From Ciborinia camelliae (lineage: Eukaryota; Ascomycota; Leotiomycetes; Helotiales; Sclerotiniaceae): 64,000 nucleotides of DNA. The translations under genes and the position numbers were made by a program. The stretch's first letter is position 1; each line of letters begins with the position of its first letter. This document shows positions 11,905-23,700 of the stretch, piece after piece. The stretch is from assembly GCA_025890175.1 (NCBI GenBank), contig JANPYM010000016.1:659036-723035 (forward strand), written 5' to 3'. Under the pieces are notes generated by a model. It was not told where the DNA came from. It ran no database searches and worked only from the letters and a program-made list of their open reading frames with translations.

Positions 11905-12776
11905 TTGCGATTCAAGGAATATGGTATGTGGCTGCACCAGGCATTCCATGTGCATATAATCTCCTCGTAGCACTCAATCCTCAATACAACAATCATATCA
12001 CTCTTATACATTTTGCATGCTATATACGTGGTTCATGAATCCGTATTACCACCGAGGTGATACTAACAATTAGTATTAGCATTAGCATTAGCAACGCAAA
12101 GTCGATGAAAAAAGGAAATTAAGAATCTTAAGCATCGAATATTACAGTTAATTAGATATAAACAGAAAAAAAAAGATTCCGAAAAAGAAGCTGCAGCTAT
12201 TTAAATACTCTCTCTCTCTCTCTATAGGGCATATAATGTATAGGTTGTAAAAGCTGTAGTATTCTAATCTGGGAGCTATGCTATTTATATACAATGCGTA
12301 TATTAATGGTTATTTCCTACAGTACATACTTTGTATGCACTTACTATATATACAGCACTGTAGCTGTCACTACACTCTCTCTAGCTCGACAAATTACCTA
12401 AACATCAACTCTAACAAATAAAGCGATTTTAAATTAGAGAGTTCATGTTTATATACTAAACTATCTAGCTACTAGCTACCTAGCCATCTTTTTCTTTTAC
12501 CATCTAAAAGAACCTAGAGCTTAAACTCGGATCTAATTTTACAAATCTATTTTAAAAAAGAGACTCTACTCAAGCCTTCAACTTTTTTTTTGGAAAAAAA
12601 GTCTTGATATCACCTCGGTCATAATACGGTTGATCAACACGTATATAGAAATATAAAACGTATGAAATTTATAATATGATTGTGGTATTGGAGGTTGAGT
12701 GCTACGAGGGGCTTAACTAATTATATGCCCAGGGATTGCCTAGTGCAATCGCATGCTATATTCACTAGGATCGCAA
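11905..12776. mobile_element. Non-autonomous element with ~160-bp terminal inverted repeats (MITE/foldback-like)
   Basis: The left arm (11905-12064) is found inverted at 12606-12776. Shared blocks include CCTCGTAGCACTCAA at 11963-11977 and its complement at 12695-12709, an acaatcatat block next to it, tatatacgtg with a ccgtatta block, and accgaggtgata at the inner end. The outer ends share ttgcgat/atcgcaa. Differences between the arms are largely C/T and G/A, as expected from RIP or age. The ~540-bp interior is AT-rich with no coding frame. I see no clear target-site duplication, so the family stays unassigned; a solo inverted duplication is the alternative. Confidence 0.7.
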
Positions 12777-13537
12777 TAAAAAGATGGATATTAATGTAAC
12801 CATCTATCTAGGTATCTAGTTTAGAAATAACTCCAACAACTAATCAAGTGTAACAAAAAGCCCGGCTCAAGTTTTCCTACTACTACTGATATCAAGATCA
12901 TATATAGAGTAAATAGTTTCCTTTTGCACTCTAGACCTCGTGCCTTAATTATATATATAGATGCTATCCCATCTCCAAGTATTCTCCACTTATACATTCT
13001 AAATAATTCAATTAGATATTCTCTATACCAAGTATGTTACGCTAGTACTAGCTTCACAGAGACATCAGTACACAGGTACCCTACATAGCATAATGAGGAC
13101 TTTGTCCTCCTTACACTCTTTCATTGAACCAGAGTACATGTAGTTACACTAAAATCCAAGGAGGAGCTTTGAATACCTACCTAATGAAATAGACTCGCTT
13201 AAGTCCGCGTCTTGAATTTATTAAGGTGAAAAGCAACCGAAGTTTTAATACCTACCTAAACTAAACACGACGTAAAAAGTAGGTACAAGAAATGATACAT
13301 CATTTTGACAAAGTATTCGTAAATCCATTTCCCAGTTTTCAGCGTATTAATGATTTTAAAAAGATCAAAGTGCCGTTTTAGTCAAGATAAGCTATTAGCT
13401 CAACTATATAAGATACGGCCACTAGAGATAACTAGTTTATTTCTTAACTAAACCTTTTAGGTATTCATTTAAAGTGTCTACTTAGGTTTTCGCGTACCGA
13501 CCTACTCCTAGAGTCATTAATACCTACTAATGAAACT

Positions 13538-13572
13538 CACTCCCTTCCTTCCTTCCTTCCTTCCTCCCTTCC
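13538..13572. repeat. (CTTC)n tetranucleotide array
   Basis: About seven cttc units with a c-rich end, in the gene-free block downstream of the SAM-HMG gene. Confidence 0.85.
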
Positions 13573-14225
13573 TGCCATCCATCTCCATCTTAATACCTAG
13601 GAATATAAAATCAAGAAAGAAGGGACCGGGAGCTCAAGCTTTTGTTAACTTTAAGCGGGGCCATTTTGATTATATATATATTCAAAACTCTAACTAGCTC
13701 TTCTTCGGATCCTCGTCATCAGACATAGGTATCTAGTATAGGTTGCTTATTGACTTTTCTAAATCCACTCTCATTAATAGGAAACCTGCCTACTATTCGC
13801 TAATGTGCAGGTAAATCTAACATAATATATATAAAAAATCGTCTTATTTATAAGGGCAAGAATCCTCAGAATGAGGCAAGTTAATTCGCTCCGCTCGGAA
13901 TGATTGTAAATCACCTAGGCACTCTCCAGTATCTTTACTAGATGTACCCACCACGCGTTATTGAAAGCACTTGCGATGAATGAATTTCTGTTGCAAGTAG
14001 AATTGAAGAGAAGAAACAATGTCTAGAAACAAGACACCCATGATCAGAATTTATAAGGGTGTTTTAAAGGCAGTGACATGAACAGAAGCGATTAGGCGTT
14101 TCAAACAGATCATCAGGAAAACAAGATATAAAAGATATATCTATTGACCTGAATTATTGCAACAACAGAATGAGTAGGATTACTGTAGTTGCTCAAGAAA
14201 AAGTGGAAACCTCTCTTTTCCCCCC

Positions 14226-15759
14226 TCAGATGTGCTCCATTCGAAACTGTGTTCCATCATCCACCTGCACTTTCCCGTTCGTCTCTACACTCAACTCTTT
14301 TCCTTCAACTTGCTGTGCCCATCGTTCTGGCATGATAGTCTGGAAGTCAAATGTGCCCTTTGCACTCCTAACAACCTCTCCCTTCTCAGTGATGACCGCA
14401 TCAATATACATACTTGGCGTAACATCAAAACTCGGATTCCAAACATTGATTCCTTGATGAGCAATTGCCACTCTGGCCGTAGTATTTACATCCACATGCC
14501 CATCTTCCCCTACGACAGCTCCAGTGATCTGAGTGAGTTCTTTAGAAGCACGATCCTCAATTTTAATATCTGCTCCCGAGGCTGTCTCGAGATCAATACT
14601 TGTTGTAGGTGCTGCGACGATGAACTTTATATTGTGAGCTTTTGCAAGAACGGCAAGAGAATAGGTCCCGATTTTATTGGCGGTGTCACCATTGCGGGCA
14701 ACGCGGTCCGCGCCTACGATAACGGCAGATATGTTTCTACTCTCTTTCATCCGAGCAAAAAGAGCACCGGCCATAGAATCAGTTATGAGTGTTGAGGGAA
14801 TCTTTTCGTAGACAAGCTCGAAGGCAGTAAGGCGGGAGCCTTGGTTATAGGGGCGAGTTTCGGTGCAATACGCGTGGTCGAGGTAGTTCATCTTGTGTAG
14901 GCTGCGGATTATACCCAAAGCAGTACCATGGCCGGAAGTCGCGAGGGAGCTGATGATAATGTTGTTAGTAGTAGTTGTATTTCAGAGGTGAAAAGGCTTG
15001 AAAGATGAACTTACCCGGTGTTGCAGTGTGTGAGCACGCTCAACTTTCTGTATGTCTTATCCGGTGCTCCTTGGGTGCAAGGTGGGCTTGTAGTGTAGTA
15101 TTTTGAAGGATCCTCATCAGTTTCCTCCCCTCCAATCGGCATCTGTTGTCGTCTAAGGTATTCGGCTCCATATCTACCAATTGCCAAGTTGGTAGTAAGA
15201 TCATCTTCTAAGATCTTCTCTGCCGCATCAATATATCCTTTTCGAACATCCGCACAAGCAGCACTGCCATCATCTGCACTTGTGGTTTCTGCCGCAGATT
15301 GAGAGACCCGCTTGAGGAGTTTGATGGCATTTGAAAGATCAACGGCGGTTGGTCTACTACCTAGGAGATAATCGAGACGTTGATTGATATAATTGACAGT
15401 TTCTTGTTTCGTCTTAGAATCTGAATCAATTCACATTAGCCAACTGTCACATGCCATTTCAAGTCAATCCCCATGAAGTACTAACCATCTTTCTTATGAT
15501 GCAGCTCTACGGCCAGCGCAAGAGCTGCCACAATCGCGATTGCCGGTGCCCCTAATAAACGCTTAGCCATGGAAGCTCATCATGATTCCCAACTGGAATG
15601 AGAGCGGTAGATACCTCTCACACGCATCGACTTAATGGAATCAAATGCCTCTTCGCAAGTGGAGACATTGTCATACACAAACTCATGCGGAAGTCTTAAC
15701 TGATCTAAAACCTCTAGTTTTCCTCTGCCATATTTAATGGCTTCTAGATTAGCCGCCAT
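14226..15759 (-). CDS. MRI1: Methylthioribose-1-phosphate isomerase, 446 aa
   Basis: Four exons on the minus strand: 15759-15615, 15551-15486, 15420-15015 and 14949-14226. Introns are 63, 65 and 65 nt, with donors GTATCT, GTTAGT and GTAAGT. The protein converts 5-methylthioribose-1-phosphate to 5-methylthioribulose-1-phosphate in the cytosolic methionine salvage pathway and belongs to the eIF2B-like MtnA family. The sequence shows the N-terminal RGAPAIAI block and the catalytic Cys in [10 protein letters not shown] (about C203). The catalytic Asp sits in [18 protein letters not shown] (about D287), and the C-terminal NPSFDVTP strand is present. At 446 aa it is somewhat longer than many orthologs because of a loop after [20 protein letters not shown]. 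The start [11 protein letters not shown] matches the family N-terminus. Confidence 0.93.
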
Positions 15760-18529
15760 GCTTTGAATCGTTTGACTCGTTTGTCGCTTTTTGTATTTCG
15801 GTGGGAGGTATCGATGTGGAATAGAAATGGAAGTGGAGAGAGTCCGATGGGTAGTTTGTTTGTTTGCTTGCGAGAAGATAATTTCTATATTTAGAGAAAG
15901 AGCTATTTACAAAATAGGATTGACGCATCCAAATTATTGTGGTTAAGGATTGGAAAGGGCAAATGGGAAAATTGAATTGTGAACGGTTAATAATATAAAG
16001 TGGATATATGATAATAATAATAAAATTGGGTGAAGAACCCCGCCCCCGCCATGCCAGAAAGGCGGTGAATTTTGGCAGATTACTTAAGTTTACTAGGTAA
16101 TTTAGAGCCGGTGGTGTGCACATAGAGATATAAATCTCATCATACTAAGATTTTTCCAAATCTTGAAGAAAAGAGTCATCTAACCATGGCATTTGCAATT
16201 CTACACTCACTATACCACAGTACTTGTTCTGATAGCTTGGACCAACCTAAGATGAAATTCTCCATGCTTCATGGTGTCGTTGACACCGGATACCGACCTG
16301 CCTGCCTGGAGTATGGGGAACTCTTCAATGATGCAACAATCCGGCTGCATCTCATGGCATTTGCGTTGCTTGTCAGACCCACAACTCATAGGGGCCAATA
16401 GAGAAATTCTCCAAATACTTTGACATGGCCAAATAGCTTTCGTGCCAATACAAAACATTATGTTTAACAACTCACCATACACCATACCTTTCTCGTTGCA
16501 AGTTGTTTGCTAGTCAGTGTAGTCTTATGTACCATGTGGGACAAGTTTGTTACATGTGCAAATCGCATGTATAGTTGACTTTTTTACTTTCATTCACCCC
16601 ATGGGTATAATTTTAATGTAGAGACTTCGATAAATACTACGGATGTTTTATCTGAAACCAAAAGAAATGATTCTTAAATCTTGGCCACGTATCAATAGTG
16701 TAGTCTTAGCCCAACTTTCGAGCCAGCGATTGAGACAATGGGCATCATGCATCTGCCCACATTTTGTTGTCGGTCCCCAAATGCCAAGCGTGAATCCTTA
16801 ACGTCGACATCGGTGTTGAAGCAGCACAGCAGGTCTATGAGGTCAAAAGAGTCACCTGACGTTGAGTCTATTAGCGGACTTCCCAGAAGCCTTACTGATG
16901 ATATCCTTTCTTCCGCCATTGGCACTTATGGCCCGGCTTTCAGAGTCAACCCCTCTGTTGGCGGTCATGTGAGGTATATGAATTGGCAGGTATCCTGGGT
17001 ATGAGCCATCAACACTCTAAGAACACAAGATCTAATATTGCGTTGCATCATCGCCTGAGTTTCCATGACGATGGTAATTTATCCAACTCCAGCTGGCAGT
17101 CGACGAGATTTTGCTGTCAGTTCAATCGTTGCCACATCCATAGTCATACACGAGCCAAAGTATGGTGATGGAATTCTCATGAATCTCATCACATCTTCTT
17201 TGCTAAGCACTGGATTTGGAGGGAAGGCAATCACAGCAGGTACAAGCTCCTTTGAACGTCGATTTTATAATAATATGGAGCTTTTACAATCTAGAATCAC
17301 CAAAATCCCCTATGAGCTGCTGCAGGCAGTTCATCATCAAATTGCGTGGCGTTCTCGCGGATGCTAATGAGATCGCTCTCGACGGTGGAATTGAAATGAT
17401 CTTTTTTGGACATCTCGAGAGGATTGTGCTCTCTATGAAATAGCCATGTATGCAGACCTAAAAATCAGCACCACTTTCCTACTTTCTGGAGGTATAGCAA
17501 GACGGATACCCCCTAAACCCGCGAATACATATCATGTTCTCGTCCTCTATAATCATCCGAAGTTGAGGTTATTCAGAACTTCATGGAAAAGCTCTTCAAC
17601 CGAATGGAACCAGCAGATCACATACCTAAGATAGGTAACCATCCATCCCATAAAATAACTAAGATAATAAATTTTAAGCCTCCATCCACATATCCTCAAC
17701 TTTTCCCCTCCTATTCTAGTCAATCCCGCAGCCCTTAAACCACGTGATAAAAATACCCCGGATTCCCCGGATATCCGGGTATTTCATAGGATACCTACCT
17801 AGGTATTTAACCTTACCTTACCCCATAGAGGTAAATAGGTAGGTAGGTAAGTAGGTAGTTTAACCCCAGGCTACCGCACCGCGGCTATACCTACCTAGTA
17901 TACCCTACCCTATGTGACGGGACTTTGCGTAGCCCCGCCGAGTTTGGACAGCGGCCAGCGGCCGCCGGCCAGCCCCTCACGGAAACTTTATCGTAATACG
18001 TCTCGGAAGCGATCAATTAGTCGAGTAAGGTAGTGGGGGGTGGGTTAGGTAGTTTGAGGATAAGGTTAACGTTAACGTTGATATTAACGTTGACGTTGAC
18101 ATGCCGCATAGACCTTCCGCATTGGTAGCGTCTGTACCGGTATGCGGGTAGGTAAGGCCGGGGCTACCTTAACAGTGGGGAAGCACGTGGATTGCACCGC
18201 AACAGCAATTTGATTCGAATGCTTCGCACATCTATCATCTTATTGTAATAATTGATATTATCGGGATTCGGGACTCCCGAGATCTTTGAGGAAGAATTGA
18301 TTCTCCTGCGGTGTATATTTTGTAACGCACACACGCCACAATATAAAAGAAAGTCTGGCACCTAGAGCTACTACTGCTACTGAACATCTGATGTATTCAG
18401 AATCCCCATCTCATCTTCCATAACTACTCTAGCAATTCATATTCAAATTCCCACCGTATAAACCAAAAATTATAAATTAGCACCGCCAGCCAGCAAGTCA
18501 GCCAGCCAAACGAAACGAAGCCCCAAAAA
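15760..18529. other. 2.8-kb divergent intergenic region with possible decayed coding fragments
   Basis: Positions 15760-16140 are the MRI1 5' flank. Between 16186 and 17640 several short frames exist on both strands, for example 17065-17367 (+), 16738-17004 (+) and 16692-16925 (-). None has a recognisable domain or a consistent splice model. The composition is less AT-rich than neighbouring spacers, so a degenerate gene is possible. From 17750 to 18130 there are ACCT/AGGT blocks, a GC-rich spot (gcggccagcggccgccggcc at 17951-17970) and the GTTAAC array listed separately. The last 170 nt form the promoter of the DAO gene. Confidence 0.45.
18064..18102. repeat. GTTAAC/GTTGAC hexamer array
   Basis: A run of hexamers ggttaacgttaacgttgata and then ttaacgttgacgttgac, with palindromic GTTAAC units. 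It lies about 430 bp upstream of the DAO start and could be a simple repeat or a protein-binding cluster. Confidence 0.75.
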
Positions 18530-20184
18530 ATGTCCTTCATAGTCTCCCAACTCCGCAGTCCATACATCCCACAAGCCGCCAGACAAGAAGCACTGGACCG
18601 AGCATTCGGCGACCCAGGAATCCCGGATGCAGCACACAGCACGCAATCATTCTGGATGCAAGAACCGCATCCCGTGGTCGCCCGCGTACAATCCGAACAG
18701 CTGTGCGAATGGGCCGATCACGTTATCATCGGATCGGGCATCACCGGTGTCTCAGTCGCCGAGGCATTATTAGAAAGTCTGGAGAAGACTCCTCCTACTC
18801 CTACTCCTACTCCTACTCCTCCTAGTAGTTCATCAAATAACGCATCATCACCACCTCGTGCTCAAATCATCATGCTCGAAGCGCGCGAGAGCTGTAGCGG
18901 CGCGACGGGGCGCAACGGCGGCCATATTTTAGAGACGGGCGAGGAGTATGCGGGGCTGAAAGAACGGCTGGGGCGAGAGGAATCCATCAAGATCCATCAA
19001 CTGCGCATCTCGCATCTGGAGGCGCTGCGCGCACGTGCCGAGAGTCGGGGGTTGACCGAGGACGCGCAGGTGCGCAAGGTGCGCTTCTTGAGTGTCTATT
19101 TTCACGAAGAGGCGTGGGGAGAGATTCGGAAGGATATCGAGGTTTTCATGGCGGATATGCCGGATGAGTCTAGAGGGTGGGGGTTTATTGAAGCCGATGA
19201 GCTGGCGAGGGTATGTTAGTTGGTCCGAAATCTGTTCGGGTTCTTTGGCTAACTTATTTGAAGGATTTCGGTATCCCTAATGCTGTCGGAGCAGTGACTG
19301 GTATTGCAGGTGCGATGTGGCCCTACAAATTTGTCACCGGCCTCCTAGCACATTTAAAGAAAAGATTTCCGTCAAACTTCGTGCTTGAAACAAACACTGC
19401 CGTTTCAGATATCCGTGAAGGTCCGGGTTATTTTGAAGTCGTCACATCTCGAGGCACAATCAAGTCTAAACATGTGATTCACTGTACTAATGCTCATATC
19501 GGCCATCTTGTTCCTGGTATCAAGGGATACATTTTTCCAATTGCAGGTCAGATGTCTGCACAAGCACCAGGAGACAAATTTAAACACCAGAGTCATCACT
19601 CCTGGATCTTCAACTATGATCACGGGTTTGATTATCTGACTCAACTCCCAGTGAGTTCTGCATCTGATGGTGAAATGATGATGGGAGGTGGGTTTGCCCA
19701 AACACCGGGACGAGGAACTCATGAGACTGGCATCAGTCACGATTCAGAGTTAAACATGTATGCCGATATCCACCTCCGAGGTGTATTAGGAGCGGTATTT
19801 GGGCCCGAGAATTGGGGCGCGGTAAAAGGACCAGCCGTGAAGTCGATGTGGACTGGCAATATGGGATTTAGTAGCGACGGCTTACCATGGGTTGGAAGAC
19901 TTCCGGAATCCCTGACGGGAAGAAAAATAACGACGGCACATACGACACGGGGAGCGGAATGGGCCGCGGCTGCGTTCTCGGGCGAAGGTATGGTGCATGC
20001 CTGGCAATCCGGGCAGGCTTTGGCGGAAATGATCCTTTCGCATGACCATACAGAGGGCGCGCTTGTTGTCCCTGAGTGGTTTCCAGAAGCTATGGTGATA
20101 TCGGAGAAACGTTTGGAAACTGCTAAATTGAGAAGACATTCTCAGGTTGAATCGGAAGGCGATGTGATATTAACAACACTATGA
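18530..20184 (+). CDS. FAD-dependent oxidoreductase, DAO family, 533 aa
   Basis: Two exons, 18530-19210 and 19264-20184, with a 53-nt GTATGT...GAAG intron in phase 0. The Rossmann FAD-binding motif is at residues 63-73 (DHVIIGSGITG). The second strand follows at about 113-121 (IIMLEARES), then SGATGRNGGH typical of glycine/D-amino-acid oxidase-like (PF01266) proteins. The C-terminal half carries the substrate-side domain and a closing GLPWVGRLPE block that packs on FAD. Such enzymes oxidise amines or amino acids and release H2O2; the substrate is not evident. A Pro-Thr repeat (residues 88-97), encoded by a CTACTC microsatellite, interrupts the first beta-alpha-beta unit between the GxGxxG helix and the next strand. 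No secretion signal is seen. The start has a clean A at -3 (aaaaaATGT). Confidence 0.9.
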
Positions 20185-20711
20185 TGGATACGGATATCAA
20201 GACAATCAATCTTCTCTAACATACATATTCTCAAACACTTCATTTATTTGGAATCCGCGATTCTGATTGGGTTTTCAAAAAGCATTTAAATTTATTTTTA
20301 TAGGGCTCTACAAGCTGCGCAGCATGAGCGGCCGTACTCAAAGCTCGTCTAGTATATTAAATTGCCGACAATTTTCTTGTTCAAGTGCGTGGCCATAAAT
20401 AGGTTACTTACGGCTTATGCGAGACCAATATCAATCCTGACAAGGCAAAAGAAAAATATGAAATATCTCATAAGCTGGTTGGGCGACGGTTAATTACAGG
20501 AAGTGGGGCTCAGAGTAACAATGGCCAATAAACTATACTCAGGACACGGGGCAATGTTCCATTGCATTGCACTTCCTTCCCTATCCGATGGCGATAATAC
20601 TACCTCAAGTCACTTGCATTACAAACAGACACCATTTAGAAATTCCGTATACTATGTAAACGTCAAGGCATTTTATCGTCAGCAGTGGCATTCTTTCTCT
20701 CGACATGAAAT
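20185..20711. other. Short spacer between two co-oriented genes
   Basis: Holds the 3' flank of the DAO gene and the promoter of the ankyrin-CorA gene. No other coding frame or structured element is evident. Confidence 0.6.
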
Positions 20712-23700
20712 ATGGACAGCCAGCTATCCCAGAATGATGCAATAGGCAGTATTGAGTCCAGTGATGACGATGGCGATAATCTGGGAGTGCCCAAAGAGAT
20801 TCGGAGTTTAAAGGAACGCCATGCTCACTTTGACTTACCCAGCTTAAATCTACTTGAGGCTGTCCGCAAAGGGGACCAAGATGCCGTTCGGCGGCTATGT
20901 CAGGAAAACGCTGATCTAAATGCCCGAATTCCCGATGGAACCGCACTTCATATATCCGTACAAAACCAAGATAGGAATATGACGCAACTACTCCTCGAGG
21001 AGGGTGCCGATACGGAAACAAATAACCAAGACGGCAAAAAGCCTTTGTATATGGCATCGGAGTCTGGCAAGTTAGGTTTGGTCGAACTCCTGTTGCAATA
21101 TAATGCAAATGTTGATTCACTCAACCGGAAAGCCGAGCGCACGGCGTTCCACCGGGCAATTGAAAATGGTCATTTAGATGTTGCCAAAGCTCTGCTGAAT
21201 TCCGGAGCAGATATTGATTCCCCGATGAGTTCGAATGGGGAAACCTCTTTGTTAAGTGCAGTTAGCCGTAGGGACCACCGTACAGTCAGTTTCTTGCTGC
21301 AGAATGGAGCGAATAAAAGGATTTGTGATGATAATGGTCATATGGCTGAAGACTTGGCAAGTGAAGGGACTGGCATAATGGATTTGTTGCAATCGGATCT
21401 ATTACTCCAAGGTCCATCTATTACCAATCCAAAGACCAATCCAGAAGCTCGGTTTACTGTTCCATCGATCCCGGCAGATCAGATAGACAAAATCAATGCG
21501 TGTCGTGGATTTGACGGTACAATTGTCGATTTCTTTGTGCGAGAATCAGAACAGAGGATTCAGAAGACCGCCTCGATCTACGAAATGCTCTATGGGAAGG
21601 GACCGGAAGCAATCATGAATGCAGCAAAAGGAACAAGGCTGGAGGAACAGAAGCGTAGTTTTAGATGGTATCATTTACCTGCTAACAATGTAAGATTCTT
21701 CATCCGCTGCATTTCCATACATAATTTAAGTTTGATACTAATTTAATTCAGATTGAATGGGTTGAAGTAAGAGTTCCATGTATTTTCTTATTCTTGACAC
21801 CAGCCACTTCACTATCGATACCCTAATTCAGACATTTAGTTGTGGAAAATCTCTGACCATTTGAAAGATTCTCATAAGTCGACATTTTAGGGAACAAAGT
21901 TCTGACACCGTCATCCTGGACGAGAATATCAAATCTAAGCTAGCTTTAATCAATTCTACAGGACACCGATATCGGGCATCGACACCTCATTCTTCCTTCA
22001 TGAGACCGCATTGCTTGAACCTCCAGGTACGGTCCCGTTTCACAAGATTGACTAATTTGGCTGAAGGAAAGTGATTAGTTAAGTATGAAAAGCTCTCTTG
22101 AGAATGATAGAGCAAAGCAAACTATGCTATTTGTATGTTGCAAATCATTGGTATTTTTCGGCTAATCACGCTAATTCTTTCCAACATATCCCCTTTCTAC
22201 ATTTTGAGACCTACGATGGTTATCAAAGGATGTTCAGAACAATAAAAGAGGAGAGCAACGGGGCTTTGCACCAAAACCAACCTCCATTGGACAGTAATCC
22301 AGGAACTCGCCCAAAGAAGAAAGATCGGAGAAAAAAGCAAACAGACCATGTCCCATCCACTATCATAGAGACAGAAGAGAAGTTTGAAGATAATGTTTTT
22401 GAACCAAAAGCCATTGGTCCAAAAATAATCTCACTCGCCAAACAAGATACAAAGGGTAAATCCACAGCTGAAAATAGTCGCACATATCTGAACAAGGTCG
22501 ACGAAGCTCTCATTAAGGGATATTTAACTCCACACAGCCCGGGAGATGCTCCTCTTCAAATCAGGCGAACATTGGATCAGTACTTCTACACGCATCTTGC
22601 CAATACGTCCCAGAGAGACAGCGATCAAGTGGTTTATCGATATACGAGGGACCGGACCCCTTATGAACCAAAGATGTTTATGGTAGACCAACTTTGGCTT
22701 TGGGTCCTTAATGATGGTACTTATTTTCACCGTCTTCTTAGGTTGGAGTTTTCAGTAGTTCGGACTACTACAGTCAAGATTCGATTTATTTGCAATATTT
22801 CAACGTTGGAAAGCCGTGGATCAATGAAAAGAATCAAATAATCCAAGTGGATATAATATATCGAGCAAATCGGATAAATAGAAGGTGTTCCATCACCAGA
22901 AACTCTTTATTGTCGAACTGCTGTCCGAACTATTGGAAACTTTGTTTGAGATCAATTATGCTAAGTGGGCTTTAGATACTGTGATAAGTTGCTGTCCTCA
23001 GCGGTGGGATATTTTGGGCACAGGCTTGACTCAATCCATACTTCCGCCAACCCCCACACTTCCTCCAGCTAATTCAGAGAACTACCAATCTGAACCAACA
23101 CATATGTCTGCTATAAACCCAATAAACTTTCCAAACACCCCTGCTCCGCTTTCTGGGCTCGATTACAAACCATCTGATTTCGGACCCGCAGTCTCAGGAT
23201 TGCCCCAATTTATTCGCCAGCCTCCTCTTGTTTCTCGCCCCTCAAAACCTGATGCCACTCATGGGGAGAATAATTTATCCAATGAGCCAAAAACTCCTAA
23301 CAGGAATCTTACTAGGAAGCAGGTAGATTCTTTGAGGAGTTGGATAAGAAAGCCGCCAAAGAGCCGCAGCCGATTCAAATCGACGGCCTCAAATCCATTA
23401 GTGGATAATGAAATCCCTCGACCCGCCAACTCCAGTAGCTCGGCTTCGTCAACTGCAGATAAGAGGAAGCGATTGGCATTACTTCGGCAGGATCCCTTGA
23501 ACGTCCACCAAAAAGCACTCAAGTACCTGCAAGGAACCACACGGCGTCCTATAACCTCAGCCTACGACGTGGCCAGACTCGTGGTAGACTCGTGTATAAA
23601 TCTATTTGATCAATATCAAGTGCCCGATGAGTTTCAATTCTTCGACTTTTTCGAAAGATCTATCGGCGCCGTAGTAAGTGAAACCCAGTTATTCCCCTAT

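Larger units (their letters stand above)
10247..14225. other. 4-kb gene-free block between convergent genes, with transposon-like and repeat content
   Basis: No open frame of coding character is present. Contents are a T20/G10 homopolymer junction near 10682-10710, GGTAGGTAGG blocks (10785-10820, 10917-10935, 11360-11400), degenerate TTAGGG-like repeats, and an ~870-bp long-TIR element (listed separately). An AT-rich stretch runs to about 14000 with a (CTTC)n array at 13540-13570. The richness in TA and CTAG is compatible with old, RIP-mutated repeat DNA. Confidence 0.6.

Noticed and set aside
14226..20184. MRI1 plus DAO as a methionine/amine catabolic cluster
   Set aside because: They are 2.8 kb apart, divergent, and share no pathway evidence beyond generic amino-acid metabolism.
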